A DNA stretch of 54,493 bases. It comes from Pseudomonadota bacterium (lineage in GTDB: Bacteria; Pseudomonadota; Alphaproteobacteria; Kiloniellales; JACOMY01). The notes below the pieces were generated by a model. That model made no database searches. It was given only the letters and a program-made list of their open reading frames with translations, and had not been told where the DNA came from. A program made the translations under genes and the position numbers. The stretch is taken from the NCBI GenBank assembly GCA_029781795.1, contig JAKOWB010000202.1, positions 1 to 54,493 of the forward strand, given 5' to 3'. This document shows positions 8,931 to 17,365 of this stretch, one piece after another (within the stretch, counting starts at the first letter, position 1; every line of letters starts with the position of its first letter).

Positions 8931-10673
8931 TCAATCTCCGAGGGCGATGCCCTCGCGCCGCGGGTCGGCCGCGCCCTGGATGCCATCCGGCGTCACCTTG
9001 AGGATCGAGAGGCCGCTCGACATGCCGGCGAAGACGGTCTCATGCCCCAGGGCGGTCAGCGCCGCGGCCAGGGGCTCGAGCTCGCGGTCCTCCTCCAGCT
9101 CGGTCTTGCCGTTGCGATTCAGCACATGCGGCAGGCTGGCGGCGGCGGCGGGGTCGAGGTTCCAGTCGATCAGCGCCACCAGCGCCTCGGCGACGTAGCC
9201 GATGATCCGGCTGCCGCCGGGCGAGCCCAGGGCGAAGGCCACCCGGCCGTCGCCGCCCAGCACGATGATGGGGTCCATCGAGCTGCGCGGCCGCTTGCCC
9301 GGCTCCACCCGGTTGGCGATCGCCAGGCCGGCGTCGTCGGCCGGCTGGAAGGAGAAGTCGGTCAGCTCGTTGTTCAAAAGGAAGCCGCCAGCCAGGCCCG
9401 GGAGCTGCACCAGCCGGCCGGAGCCGAAGGCGCTTTCGATCGAGGCGGTGACCGAGACCGCGTCGCCCCAGCGGTCGATCACCACGAGATGCGAGGTCGA
9501 GGGCGGCCCCACGCCGTCGTCCAGCAGGCCCTGCTTCTGCGGCAGTCCGGGCGATGCCTTGCCGCTCATCGCCCGGTCCGGCGACACCAGCAGCGCGCGC
9601 TGGCGCAGGTAGGCCGGGTCGAGCAGCTCGGCCAGCGGCTGCGGCACGAAGTCGGGATCGGCGAGGTAGGCATTGCGGTCGGCGAAGGCAAGGCGGCTGG
9701 CCTCGGCCAGCAGGTGCAGGTCGGCGACCGCCATAGCTGGACCCGGCAGGGAAAAATGCTGCAGCACGCCCAGGATCAGCAGCGTGGCGACCCCGCCGGA
9801 GGTCGAGGGGCCGTGCCCGCAGACACGGTAGGCACGGTAGGCCAGGCAGACCACCGCCCGCTCCTTCGGCCAATAGGCCGCGAGGTCGGCGAGGCTGAGG
9901 GTCGGACTGGCCTCCCCGGCATTGGCGGCGGCGACGATCGCCTCGGCCACCGGCCCCTCGTAGAACGCCGCCGGCCCCTCGGTCGCGATGCGCCGCAGCA
10001 CCGCGGCATAGCCCGGGTTCACCAGGATGTCGCCCGCTCGCGGCGGCTGCCCCGCCGAGTCGTAGAAGAAGTGCGCCGCGGCCGGATTGGCCGCCAGGAC
10101 CGGATCGTCGGTCAGCAGGCTGACCAGGCGGGGCGAGACCGGGAAGCCCTGCTCCGCCAGGCGCACGGCGGGAACGAAGAGCTCGGCCCAGGGCAGTCGG
10201 CCGTGGCGCTCGTGCACCAGCTTCAGCAGCGCGACGTAGCCCGGCACGCCGACCGAGCGGCCGCTCTTCACCGCGTCCAGGAAGTCGCGCTCCTGCCCGG
10301 CCGCGTCGAGGAACCAGTCGGGCGTCGCGGTGGCCGGCGCCGTCTCGCGCCCGTCATAGGCATGCAGGGCGCCGGCCTCGGCGTCGAACTGCAGCCAGTA
10401 GGCGCCGCCGCCGAGGCCGGAGGACTGCGGCTCCACCAGGCCCAGCACCAGCAGCGCGGCGATGGCGGCATCGGCGGCCGAGCCCCCGGCGCGCAGGATC
10501 TCCTGGCCCGCGGCGCTGGCCAGGGGATTGGCGGTGACCACCATCTGCCGCTCCGCGGTCGCAAGCTGGGCGACGGCCAGCGGCGTCTCGCCCTCCGGCG
10601 CGGCCTGGTCGGCGCGCGGCACGGCGGGCCACAGCAGCAGCGGCAGGAGCAGGGCAGCGGTCAGGCGAAGCAT
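8931..10673 (-). CDS. ggt: Gamma-glutamyltransferase, exported
   Basis: A 580-residue gamma-glutamyltranspeptidase precursor, which cleaves glutathione and other gamma-glutamyl amides in the periplasm. Residues 1-20 form a signal peptide (LRLTAALLLPLLLW then VPRADQA). The autocatalytic nucleophile is Thr393 in PPSTSHLVV, close to Thr391 of E. coli; this is where the chain self-cleaves into large and small subunits. GSSGLGGGAYW-type and GSPGGSRII motifs are present. The frame is open far upstream, but the ATG at 10673 is the one followed by a signal peptide. It is a single gene with no obvious partner; the neighbouring GNAT gene lies in the same direction upstream. Confidence 0.93.
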   Translation of the reverse strand: MLRLTAALLLPLLLWPAVPRADQAAPEGETPLAVAQLATAERQMVVTANPLASAAGQEILRAGGSAADAAIAALLVLGLVEPQSSGLGGGAYWLQFDAEAGALHAYDGRETAPATATPDWFLDAAGQERDFLDAVKSGRSVGVPGYVALLKLVHERHGRLPWAELFVPAVRLAEQGFPVSPRLVSLLTDDPVLAANPAAAHFFYDSAGQPPRAGDILVNPGYAAVLRRIATEGPAAFYEGPVAEAIVAAANAGEASPTLSLADLAAYWPKERAVVCLAYRAYRVCGHGPSTSGGVATLLILGVLQHFSLPGPAMAVADLHLLAEASRLAFADRNAYLADPDFVPQPLAELLDPAYLRQRALLVSPDRAMSGKASPGLPQKQGLLDDGVGPPSTSHLVVIDRWGDAVSVTASIESAFGSGRLVQLPGLAGGFLLNNELTDFSFQPADDAGLAIANRVEPGKRPRSSMDPIIVLGGDGRVAFALGSPGGSRIIGYVAEALVALIDWNLDPAAAASLPHVLNRNGKTELEEDRELEPLAAALTALGHETVFAGMSSGLSILKVTPDGIQGAADPRREGIALGD

Positions 10674-10761
10674 GGGCGGACATCCCTTGGGCGGCGGCTG
10701 GGGCGGCCAGTATTCGCCGCGCTGCCGCCGGGGCCAAGCCCGCAGGGTGGAAAGTCGCCTG

Positions 10762-11238
10762 CTAGTGGTGCAGTCCCCCCAACTGCTTGCAGAAGCGCGT
10801 CGCGTCGGCGCGGTGGCCCTGGGCGGCGAAGGCGCGGTGCAGCGGCCCCTCGTCGCGCTCGGCCAGCAGATGCGTATGCAGGCTGCCACAGCCCAGTTCC
10901 TCGGCGCGGCGCTCCAGCGCCTCGGCCAGGCAGGCGGCGATGGCGCTGCCGCCCACCAGGTCGAACACCACCACCGGGTCGATGTCGAGGCAGCAGCCGC
11001 TGGCGAGGTCGCCGCGTCGGCGATAGACCGCCAGCCCCAGCAGCACCCCGCGCTGGTTTTCCACCGCCAGCACGCCGTCACCGGCGCCGAGGTCCTTGAG
11101 ATAGCGGCGCCAGGCCGCCAGGGTGAGGCGCGGGGCCGCCGCCTTGGCCAGCGGGAAGGCCTGGTCGAAGCGTTGCGGCGTCAGGTCGCGAACGACGAGG
11201 TGGGACACGGCTGGCGCGATCCTGGTCAAAGCGGGCAT
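10762..11238 (-). CDS. GNAT-fold acetyltransferase-like protein
   Basis: A 158-residue protein with the outline of the GNAT fold: an N-terminal strand-helix (VVRDLTPQRFDQAFPLAK), a central GVLLGLAVYRR strand, a D-I-D-P strand, and a long helix (ACLAEALERRAEELGC) before HTHLL and a C-terminal GHRADATRFCKQL segment. The acyl-CoA pyrophosphate loop (R/Q-x-x-G-x-G/A) is not clear, so catalytic activity is uncertain and no substrate can be named. ATG 11238 is used; GTG 11208 is an alternative and neither has a strong ribosome site. It is divergent from the FNR gene, sharing a 99-base regulatory gap that contains an FNR box. Confidence 0.6.
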   Translation of the reverse strand: MPALTRIAPAVSHLVVRDLTPQRFDQAFPLAKAAAPRLTLAAWRRYLKDLGAGDGVLAVENQRGVLLGLAVYRRRGDLASGCCLDIDPVVVFDLVGGSAIAACLAEALERRAEELGCGSLHTHLLAERDEGPLHRAFAAQGHRADATRFCKQLGGLHH

Positions 11239-11282
11239 AAACCGATGGCGCCGAGCATGAGCCGGTGGGTGCCTGTCGTACC

Positions 11283-11310
11283 TTGATCTGCGTCAAACGG
11301 GCGCTAGTCT
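11283..11310 (+). promoter_or_regulatory. FNR box overlapping the -35 of the fnr promoter
   Basis: TTGATCTGCGTCAA at 11283-11296 matches the FNR/FixK consensus TTGAT-N4-ATCAA at nine of ten positions. It overlaps a possible -35 (TTGATC, 11283-11288) that stands 16 bases from a -10-like TAGTCT at 11305-11310. The predicted transcription start is near 11317, so the box centre is near -27. FNR-type activators usually sit at -41.5, so this placement suggests negative autoregulation. The box is also upstream of the divergent GNAT gene. Confidence 0.6.
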
Positions 11311-11337
11311 GTGCCCGCCGAGTGCGAGGGAGAGAGC

Positions 11338-12093
11338 GTGGCGGAGAGCAAGAGCCTGCCCGGTGTCGTGCCGATGAAGCCGGCGACGCCCCGTCCGGGG
11401 GCGCGGCCGGGCAACTGCGCCGCCTGCGCGGTGCGCGGGCTGACCGTCTGTGCGCCGCTGTCCCCGGCCGGCCTCACCGAGGTCGAGAGCCTTTCCACCC
11501 ATCTGGTGCTGGAACCGGGACAGACCCTGTTCGACGAGGGCGAGCCGGCCGACCACGTCTTCAACATGACCGAGGGCACGCTGAAGGTCTTCAAGCTGCT
11601 GCCCGACGGCCGGCGGCAGGTGACCGGATTCCTCTTCGCCGGCGACTTCCTCGGCCTTGCCAGCCAGGACACCTATGCCTTCTCGGCCGAGGCGGTGACA
11701 CCGGCGCGCCTCTGCCGCTTCCAGCGCCGTCAGCTCGACGGCCTGCTGAACCGTCACCCCGAGATGGAGCGCCGCCTGCTGAGCAAGGCCAGCCACGAGC
11801 TGGCCGAGGCGCAGGAGCAGATGCTGCTGCTGGGGCGCAAGACGGCCAAGGAGCGCGTCGCCTCCTTCCTGCTGCTGCTGGCGCGGCGCGCGGCGCAGCG
11901 CGGGGCGCCCGTCGATCCCCTGCCGGTGCCGATGAGCCGCACCGACATCGCCGACTACCTGGGCCTCACCACCGAGACCGTGAGCCGCACCTTCACCCGC
12001 CTGAAGAGCGACGGCCTGATCAAGCTGCTGCCGGGCGGCAAGGTCTCGCTGGTCCGGCGCGACGCGCTGGAAGAGATGGCGGCGGCCGGCTAG
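11338..12093 (+). CDS. fnr: FNR-type oxygen-responsive transcriptional regulator
   Basis: A 251-residue CRP/FNR-family regulator. N-terminal Cys27, Cys30 and Cys38 (CX2CX7C) plus Cys126 are the expected [4Fe-4S] ligands with the FnrN/FnrL/AadR spacing of alphaproteobacteria. A cyclic-nucleotide-like effector domain spans about 45-150, a dimer helix 150-190, and a helix-turn-helix near 200-220 with the DNA-reading residues Glu213, Ser216 and Arg217 (ETVSR), which predict TTGAT-N4-ATCAA recognition. Such a site lies just upstream. The GTG at 11338 is chosen because GAGGGAGA precedes it; an in-frame GTG at 11311 is the alternative. Known family role: switch to microaerobic or anaerobic respiration. 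Its TAG stop lies inside the 106-bp repeat. Confidence 0.92.
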   Translation: MAESKSLPGVVPMKPATPRPGARPGNCAACAVRGLTVCAPLSPAGLTEVESLSTHLVLEPGQTLFDEGEPADHVFNMTEGTLKVFKLLPDGRRQVTGFLFAGDFLGLASQDTYAFSAEAVTPARLCRFQRRQLDGLLNRHPEMERRLLSKASHELAEAQEQMLLLGRKTAKERVASFLLLLARRAAQRGAPVDPLPVPMSRTDIADYLGLTTETVSRTFTRLKSDGLIKLLPGGKVSLVRRDALEEMAAAG

Positions 12094-12195
12094 AGCATTC
12101 TCGAGCGAAGTGGACGCCGGTTCGCGTCAAGAAAATGCGTGAAATCAATAGGTAGCTGGAGCGGTTCGATTCAATCAGAAGCGAAACCGCTCTAG
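12090..12195. repeat. 106-bp palindromic intergenic repeat, copy A
   Basis: This 106-base element is the reverse complement of 53746-53851, with 103 of 106 positions identical. It fills the whole gap between two convergent genes. Each end carries CTAG, so the fnr stop codon (TAG, 12091-12093) and the gpt stop codon (TAG on the minus strand, 12194-12192) both lie inside the element. It has two hairpin-forming halves: an AGAGCGGTT/AACCGCTC(T) arm pair and a GCATTCTC/GAAAATGC pair with one mismatch. It resembles the short palindromic mosaic elements of rhizobia and other alphaproteobacteria. It may act as a bidirectional terminator or RNA-processing site. Confidence 0.9.
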
Positions 12196-12683
12196 GCCGC
12201 GCCGCTTGCCCGCCGTCGCGCCAGGGGCGGCACGGCCTGGGGTGCCAGGTCCCAGGGGAAGTGGATCCAGGTGTCCTGGCTGACCTCGGTCACGAAGCTG
12301 TCGACCAGCGGCCGGCCGGCCGGCTTGGCATAGACCGTGGCGAAGTGCGCCTTGGGCAGCAGCTTGCGCACCGCTTGCGCCGTTTTGCCGGTGTCGACCA
12401 GGTCGTCGATCAGCAGCCAGCCCGCGCCGTCCCCCGCGTGCGGCGCCTTGAGGACCGTCAGGGTGCCCTGCGTCTGCTCGTCGTAGCTGGCGATCGAGAC
12501 GGTCTCGATGACGCGGATCTCCAGCTCGCGCGCCACGATGGCCGCCGGCACCAGGCCGCCGCGGGTGATCGCCACGATGCCCTTGAAGGGGCCCTTGTCC
12601 ATCAGGCGCCAGGCCAGCGCCTTGGAATGGCGGTGCAGTTCCTCCCAGGAGACCGGGAAGGTCCGGTCGGCTGCGTCGTCCAT
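12192..12683 (-). CDS. gpt: Xanthine-guanine phosphoribosyltransferase
   Basis: A 163-residue type I phosphoribosyltransferase matching Gpt, which salvages xanthine and guanine (and hypoxanthine) with PRPP to give nucleotides. The PRPP loop is [28 protein letters not shown] and the C-terminal [11 protein letters not shown] are characteristic of Gpt as opposed to Hpt or Apt. ATG 12683 is chosen because GGAGGGAG precedes it. An in-frame ATG at 12734 overlaps the stop of the upstream DUF4864 gene (TGATG) and would add 17 low-complexity residues. The two genes are probably cotranscribed. Confidence 0.93.
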   Translation of the reverse strand: MDDAADRTFPVSWEELHRHSKALAWRLMDKGPFKGIVAITRGGLVPAAIVARELEIRVIETVSIASYDEQTQGTLTVLKAPHAGDGAGWLLIDDLVDTGKTAQAVRKLLPKAHFATVYAKPAGRPLVDSFVTEVSQDTWIHFPWDLAPQAVPPLARRRASGAA

Positions 12684-12733
12684 CGGTCTTGCTCTCCCTC
12701 CGGGCTGGGCGCCGCCCGGCGGGGTCGGCGCCA

Positions 12734-13150
12734 TCAGGTGCTGACGTCGGGCAGGGCTTCCAGCCAGACGCCGTTGATCCTCCAGGAGCCGTCCTCCTGC
12801 TGCTGCATCGAGTAGCGCGCGAGGAAGGCCTTGCCGTTGCGGTCGACGAAGAGGACCTTTTGGATCACCGTCTCGCCGCGCAGTTCGAGGTCCTGGAATT
12901 CGACCTCGCGCGGACGATAGACCGGATCGTAGCCCTGCCGCACCATCTGCATGAAAGTCTGCGGGTCGCCGAAGTACTGCTGCAGGATGGGCGAGGCGAA
13001 GCTGAAGGCGGTGTTGCCGTCGTCCGCCTGGAAGGCGCGCAACTGGGTCTCGATCACGCTGCGGATGGCCTGCTGCTCGCCGGCGCCGACATCGGCACGG
13101 GCTGGCTCCAGGGCCAGCAGAAACAGGAAGAAAGCGGTCAGGACGCGCAT
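12734..13150 (-). CDS. DUF4864 exported protein
   Basis: A 138-residue protein with a signal peptide ([20 protein letters not shown]), then an alpha+beta domain of the DUF4864 family: [41 protein letters not shown], and a C-terminal sheet ending [20 protein letters not shown]. The fold resembles NTF2/SnoaL-like cone barrels. Function is unknown. The protein should be periplasmic. Its TGA stop overlaps a possible upstream ATG of gpt, so the two are likely transcribed together, though no functional link is evident. Confidence 0.82.
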   Translation of the reverse strand: MRVLTAFFLFLLALEPARADVGAGEQQAIRSVIETQLRAFQADDGNTAFSFASPILQQYFGDPQTFMQMVRQGYDPVYRPREVEFQDLELRGETVIQKVLFVDRNGKAFLARYSMQQQEDGSWRINGVWLEALPDVST

Positions 13151-13278
13151 GGGCAGCCTCCCGTAGGGCCGCCGCCTGCCGTGCCTGAATTCCAGGGCGG
13201 CGTGCCGCGTGCGGCCAAGCCTACGAAAGAACTACGCAGTGGCGGCGCCTTTGGATCAAGCCCGGCGCCGACGGCGCT

Positions 13279-14376
13279 TCAGCGCACGTAGACGTGCACC
13301 TCGTCGACGCCCACCTGGTTGCTCGAGGTGGCCGAGAGCGAGACGCGGTCGGCCGGCAGGCCCATGTTGGTCAGGCTGCGCAGCACCTGCTCGGCATAGC
13401 GCCGGGCGCGCTGGGCATTGGCCGCGGCGTTGCCGCCGGCCGGCGCCACGGCGACCAGGTCGAAGCCGGCGTTCGGCCGGCGTTCCAGCGCCTGCGAGAC
13501 GGCGGAATAGAGGATGGCCTCGTAGTCGACGTTCGGCCGGTCGAAGCGGATCACCACCAGCGGCTGGCGCTGGCCGACCAGGCTGGCACCGCCGCCGGCC
13601 GGCGCCGGGGCCGGCACGCCCGAGGTCAGGGTCGAGAGGCTCTGGCCCATGTACTCGCCGTTGTCGATGGCGACCGACAGGGCCGTCAGGTTCGAGCGTT
13701 CCTGCCCCACATAGTTGGTGGCGCGCGCGATGTCGTCGGTCAGCTCGCCGCGCAGGCGATCGATGACCACCGCGGTCTTGGTGGTCTCGTCCTGCAGCAC
13801 GGCCAGCTGCGCGTGGTCGGCGTCGACCGCGCCGCGCACCTGGAAGGTGGCGGTGATGGCTTCCAGCAGGTAGCCGGCAAGCGCCGCGTTGGCCGCCGAG
13901 TCGTTCAGCAGCACGTTCATCTGCGAGATCGACTGATTGACGCGCTCCAGCTCGCCCTGCGCCTCGGTCCACTGCTGCACCAGCTCGGGATTGCCCGGCG
14001 TGGTGCCGACCTGGAGCCGCGCGTTGATGCCGGCGACCAGGCCGTGATAGTAGGCGGCCGAGTTGCGTGCGTTGGCGCGCAGCGCCTGCAGCTGCGTATT
14101 CTCCTCGATGATCTGCTTCTGCAGGCCGAGCAGCTGGTCGCGCAGCTCCTGCGTGCGGTCGCCGACCGCGGTGCCGGTGGAATTGAAGTTGGTAACCCCC
14201 GGCGGGCTGAAGTTGGTGTTGCCGAGCGGCACGCCGGCCTGGCCGGAACTGCCCGGGGCCGTGCCGGTCGCCGCCGGCAGGACCGCCTCGTCCACGAATT
14301 CGCAACTGGCGAGCAGCAGCACGGCGCCGACGAGCGCTGCGGCCCGGCGCAGAATGGTCTTTGGCCTGCGGTGCAT
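13279..14376 (-). CDS. Outer-membrane lipoprotein with coiled coil and OmpA-like C terminus
   Basis: A 365-residue lipoprotein. The N terminus has a lipobox (VLLLAS then Cys) at about residues 19-24. A low-complexity Gly/Thr/Asn segment (40-75) leads into a long heptad-like helical region (about 80-240, rich in E, Q, L, N). The last 110 residues (VVIRFDRPNVDYEAILYSAVSQAL... AEQVLRSLTNMGLPADRVSLSA) resemble an OmpA/MotB-type peptidoglycan-binding fold, but the usual NxxLSxxRA signature is replaced by NAQRARRYAEQVL, so binding is uncertain. ATG 14376 is the start that places the signal peptide at the N terminus. It could tether outer membrane to cell wall; no partner genes nearby. Confidence 0.72.
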   Translation of the reverse strand: MHRRPKTILRRAAALVGAVLLLASCEFVDEAVLPAATGTAPGSSGQAGVPLGNTNFSPPGVTNFNSTGTAVGDRTQELRDQLLGLQKQIIEENTQLQALRANARNSAAYYHGLVAGINARLQVGTTPGNPELVQQWTEAQGELERVNQSISQMNVLLNDSAANAALAGYLLEAITATFQVRGAVDADHAQLAVLQDETTKTAVVIDRLRGELTDDIARATNYVGQERSNLTALSVAIDNGEYMGQSLSTLTSGVPAPAPAGGGASLVGQRQPLVVIRFDRPNVDYEAILYSAVSQALERRPNAGFDLVAVAPAGGNAAANAQRARRYAEQVLRSLTNMGLPADRVSLSATSSNQVGVDEVHVYVR

Positions 14377-14683
14377 GAGCGAGCCCGTCTTTCTCTGTCC
14401 CCGACCCGATACCTGGGTAGCCCCCCGAATGGACACCCGGCCCGGCCGTTCCCCCGAACGTAGCAATCAGCAGATTACTGGAACCTCAGAGGTGCCACAA
14501 GCCCTGAAATCCCAAGGATTCCACGCACCTGCGGGCCGAGTCGAAAGCGCTTCCAAGGCGGAATCGCGCGCGTGCCGGGGCGCGGCGAAATGGGCCTAGT
14601 CTGGCGCTTGCATGTGCCAGGGGCTTCCGCTAGTGTCCCGCGCCTTACCGGACCGGGCCGCACTGGCGCCCGGCCGGCCCAGC
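14377..14683. other. Intergenic region between lipoprotein gene and tRNA-Arg
   Basis: A 307-base non-coding stretch between two divergently oriented genes. Apart from the tRNA promoter candidate described separately I see no ORF with a ribosome site, RNA motif or repeat. It should also carry the promoter for the minus-strand lipoprotein gene. Confidence 0.5.
14608..14636 (+). promoter_or_regulatory. Candidate promoter of tRNA-Arg
   Basis: TTGCAT (14608-14613), a 17-base spacer and TAGTGT (14631-14636) fit a housekeeping sigma promoter in a GC-rich alphaproteobacterium. Transcription would start near 14643, about 40 bases before the mature tRNA 5' end. Confidence 0.38.
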
Positions 14684-14760
14684 GCGCCCGTAGCTCAACT
14701 GGATAGAGCACTAGACTACGGATCTGGGGGTTAGGGGTTCGAATCCTCTCGGGCGCGCCA
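14684..14760 (+). tRNA. tRNA-Arg(ACG)
   Basis: A complete 77-base cloverleaf. The acceptor stem GCGCCCG pairs with CGGGCGC near the 3' end, followed by the discriminator G and an encoded CCA. The D arm begins AGCTC, the anticodon stem CTAGA/TCTGG encloses the loop CTACGGA with anticodon ACG at 14718-14720, and the T arm contains TTCGAAT. ACG reads CGN arginine codons after A34 is deaminated to inosine, the usual bacterial tRNA-Arg for CGU/CGC/CGA. It stands at the left edge of the accessory block at 15.6-24.6 kb. Confidence 0.97.
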
Positions 14761-14958
14761 TTTCTCCAGCCATCTACATGTTTCCGCCCTTGGCAGAGGG
14801 CAGCCGAAGCCATCGCAGCAGAGTCCAATGCGACAGGGCCGGATCCTCCGGAAGCGGAGGCCGCGGGTGCGCCGCGTCGCGCAAGCCGGCGCCCTGGCTT
14901 GAGTTGAGCGCCGCGACGTTCGGTGCCACTGTCAGCCGCTCAGGCGGAGGAAGCCCCG

Positions 14959-15393
14959 ATGACCGAGCCACGCCTTCCGATCACCGGAGGTTGCCTCTGC
15001 GGCGGGGTACGCTACACGATAGGCGAGGCGCCCCTTTTCTCCGGCCATTGTCATTGCCGGAACTGCCGTAAACATACAGGCGCGGCCTTCGCGACCGACG
15101 CCACCTTCCGCGCCGCCGCTGTAACGTGGAGCGGCGGGCAGCAGCGCTTCTACGGCTCCTCCGCAAGCTGCGAGCGCGGCTTCTGCCCGGTCTGTGGCAG
15201 TACGATTTCCGCGCGCTATGCGAGCAAGCCCGACATCGTCGTCATCGCGGCGGGGTCTTTGGACAACATCGACCTGCTCGCCCCCAGCGACCATGCCTTC
15301 GTCAAGGACAAGGCTGGCTGGCTGCCGCTCGGCGACGGCCTGCCTCAGTTCCAGGGCCCGCTGCCGGACTTCAAGGCGGAGAGCGAAGCCTAG
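14959..15393 (+). CDS. GFA/CENP-V family zinc protein
   Basis: A 144-residue protein of the GFA (glutathione-dependent formaldehyde-activating enzyme-like) family. Two zinc sites are visible: GGCLCGGVRY with the CHCRNCRKHTG block, and FCPVCGS near the middle. The fold is Mss4-like. Members are common and mostly of unknown substrate; the name implies glutathione adduct handling but this is rarely demonstrated. ATG 14959 is chosen because GGCGGAGGAAG precedes it; the frame extends upstream without better signals. It lies between the tRNA and the sulfotransferase and has no clear operon partner. Confidence 0.88.
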   Translation: MTEPRLPITGGCLCGGVRYTIGEAPLFSGHCHCRNCRKHTGAAFATDATFRAAAVTWSGGQQRFYGSSASCERGFCPVCGSTISARYASKPDIVVIAAGSLDNIDLLAPSDHAFVKDKAGWLPLGDGLPQFQGPLPDFKAESEA

Positions 15394-15685
15394 AGCTGGA
15401 CCGTGCCTGCTGCTGTGCCTTGATCTTCCTTTCGACGCGCCGTCGGCCGCGCCCCTGCCGGATCGAGCGGAATCAGCCGGCCGACCACGTCGTCCGGCGG
15501 GTGCAGACGCCCTGGCCCCGGCAGCCGCCACCTGACAGGTCCTGGGTAACGCGCCGCAGTCGCAGTAACTAGCGACAGCTGGCTGCATATTTATCTACTC
15601 AGATCGCTCAGAATTGATACTCTTTTTGGAGTTAAACGGGTCGCCGCCGACCTGCACGGACGGCAAGAACAGGGCCTTGGTACCC
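15394..15685. other. Intergenic region upstream of the sulfotransferase
   Basis: A 292-base gap. Its first half is GC-rich. From about 15585 to 15640 composition drops sharply (a run containing CATATTTATCTACTC and TTGATACTCTTTTTGG), unlike the flanking genes. An in-frame TTG at 15614 would extend the sulfotransferase by 24 residues but lacks a ribosome site. The AT-rich patch probably holds the sulfotransferase promoter and may mark the left border of imported DNA. Confidence 0.45.
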
Positions 15686-16414
15686 ATGAAGTTCGTCATC
15701 GTCTCGACGCCACGGACGGGCACGAACCTCGTCATCGAGATGCTCAACTCGCACCCCGACTGCTTCTCGGGCTACGAGATCTTCAGCGATACGCACGTCG
15801 CCAACCGACATGTGCCCTGGTACCTGCCGGACGTCACAGACGATGCCGCGCTCTGCGACCTGCGGGCGACAGATCCGCTCGCCTTCCTGCGCCACCTCGA
15901 AGAGCGGACCTTCGCCGAAGGCTTCCAGGCCGTCGGCTTCAAGCTGATGTACTGGGAGGGTTCGCGCTTCCCGACAGTCCGCGACTATGTCGCGGCGGAT
16001 CGCTTGATCCGCATCATCCACGTCAAGCGCCGCAACCTGCTGCGCCGCTACCTGTCCTACCGCCTGGCGGAAGAGACCGGGCAGTGGTGGACGGCGGCCG
16101 ACGCCGAGGTGCGGCGGACGAAGATCGTCCTGACGCTGCCCGAGATCCTTGCCGACATCGCGATGGTACGGACGCAGCAGCGCGAGTACGACCAGCTGCT
16201 GGTGAACCACCGTGTACTTGAGCTCTACTACGAGGACATCGTGCAGGACTTCGCGGGCGCCGCGCAGGCGCTATGGCGTTTCCTCGAGCTGCGCGCCTGG
16301 GAGACGTTCGAGATCGGCTCGCGCAAGACCGGCGAAAAGTCGCTCGAGCAGTCGATCGAGAACTACGCCGCGCTGAAGGGCGAAATCACCGAGTTGCTGT
16401 CATTCATGGATTGA
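15686..16414 (+). CDS. Sulfotransferase family protein
   Basis: A 242-residue protein with the PAPS-binding loop of sulfotransferases at its N terminus: VIVSTPRTGTNLVIEML, where TPRTGT is the 5'-phosphosulfate loop, then HPDCFSGYEIF. Later DRLIRIIHVKRRNLLRRYLSY matches the 3'-phosphate-binding strand-helix (R...S). It resembles the Stf0-like and carbohydrate sulfotransferase groups. The expected reaction is sulfate transfer from PAPS to a sugar or polypeptide hydroxyl; the acceptor is unknown. ATG 15686 begins directly at the first strand. It heads a plus-strand row with a radical SAM gene 96 bases on, and faces two glycosyltransferases, suggesting decoration of a glycan or exported molecule. 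Confidence 0.83.
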   Translation: MKFVIVSTPRTGTNLVIEMLNSHPDCFSGYEIFSDTHVANRHVPWYLPDVTDDAALCDLRATDPLAFLRHLEERTFAEGFQAVGFKLMYWEGSRFPTVRDYVAADRLIRIIHVKRRNLLRRYLSYRLAEETGQWWTAADAEVRRTKIVLTLPEILADIAMVRTQQREYDQLLVNHRVLELYYEDIVQDFAGAAQALWRFLELRAWETFEIGSRKTGEKSLEQSIENYAALKGEITELLSFMD

Positions 16415-16510
16415 GCGCGGAGCGCGGAGCGGCGCGCATTTCCCGGGGCCTCGGCTTGAAAGCTGCATGCCCCTGTAATACGTTCTACATGGGACTCATG
16501 GAGGCCTGCT

Positions 16511-17365
16511 TTGAATGACAATGAGTGGCCCAAGAAGGAAAACAAGTACCGGGCCTTGTGGGAACATGCGCGCGGCATAGCAGCGGTCTCCTCGACCCCG
16601 TCTGATCTGCAACTCGGCCGTTCCAATCACTGCAATTTCAAGTGCGTCTACTGTATCGATCATCGCATCGGCAACAACGAGCCGCGCAGCAGGCTCTCGC
16701 CCCCGGTGTGGGAGGACCTGCAGAAGCTCATCCCCGCCACCGAGATACTGGCGTTCCACGGCATCAGCGAATTCTTCCTCGACCCGGAGTTCTTCGACAT
16801 CCTGCGCAGGTGCGCCGAGACCCGGGCGACGCTGCGGCTCAATACCAACGGCTCGGTCTGTACGCCGCGGCACCTCGAGGCGCTGGCCAACTATCCCGGC
16901 CACATCATGATCGACTTCTCGCTGGACGCGGCGACGCCCGACACCTTCAGCCGCATCCGCGGCTGGAACTTCTGGCGCGTGCTGCGCAACATCCGCTCCT
17001 ACATGGAGTGCTTCGCCGGCCGCCGCGACCGGACCTGGGTCGCGCTCTCCTTCGTCATCACCAAGAGCAGCGTCGGCGACATGGTGCCCACGGTCTATCT
17101 GGCGAAGGCACTGGGCGTGAACGTGCTGATGTTCTATCGCCTGCACGAGTACGAAGGGCTGGACTGGACCGTGGCGGCCAAGCACGGCGGCGACTTCACC
17201 TATCGCGACGAGATCGTCGGGGAGTTCCGCGAGCGCTACAACACCGAGATCGAGCGCACGCGCAAGGCGGCCGAACTCATGGGTCTGAAGATCGAGATCC
17301 CGGCGATGCTCGCCGAGACCGGGACCGAGACGGCCGAAGCCGAGACCGAGGAGACAGTGCAGTGA
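16511..17365 (+). CDS. Radical SAM enzyme lacking its own SPASM domain
   Basis: A 284-residue radical SAM protein. Cys41, Cys45 and Cys48 (CNFKCVYC) hold the SAM-binding [4Fe-4S] cluster, with the Tyr/Val pattern of the family. LRLNTNGS and DFSLDAATPDTFSRIRG follow, as in SPASM-type enzymes (the MoaA/PqqE/AnSME group). No auxiliary-cluster cysteines follow in this chain; they lie on the next gene, which overlaps by four bases (GTGA). The C terminus is an acidic Glu/Thr tail. Start is TTG 16511, preceded by GGAGG at six bases; ATG codons nearby are in another frame. The substrate is unknown: a peptide, or a sugar as in some glycan clusters. Confidence 0.87.
   Translation: MNDNEWPKKENKYRALWEHARGIAAVSSTPSDLQLGRSNHCNFKCVYCIDHRIGNNEPRSRLSPPVWEDLQKLIPATEILAFHGISEFFLDPEFFDILRRCAETRATLRLNTNGSVCTPRHLEALANYPGHIMIDFSLDAATPDTFSRIRGWNFWRVLRNIRSYMECFAGRRDRTWVALSFVITKSSVGDMVPTVYLAKALGVNVLMFYRLHEYEGLDWTVAAKHGGDFTYRDEIVGEFRERYNTEIERTRKAAELMGLKIEIPAMLAETGTETAEAETEETVQ

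Noticed and set aside
12684..12734. Earlier ATG for gpt overlapping the DUF4864 stop
   Set aside because: It adds 17 low-complexity residues, whereas the ATG at 12683 has a strong ribosome site and matches known Gpt length; retained only as an alternative.
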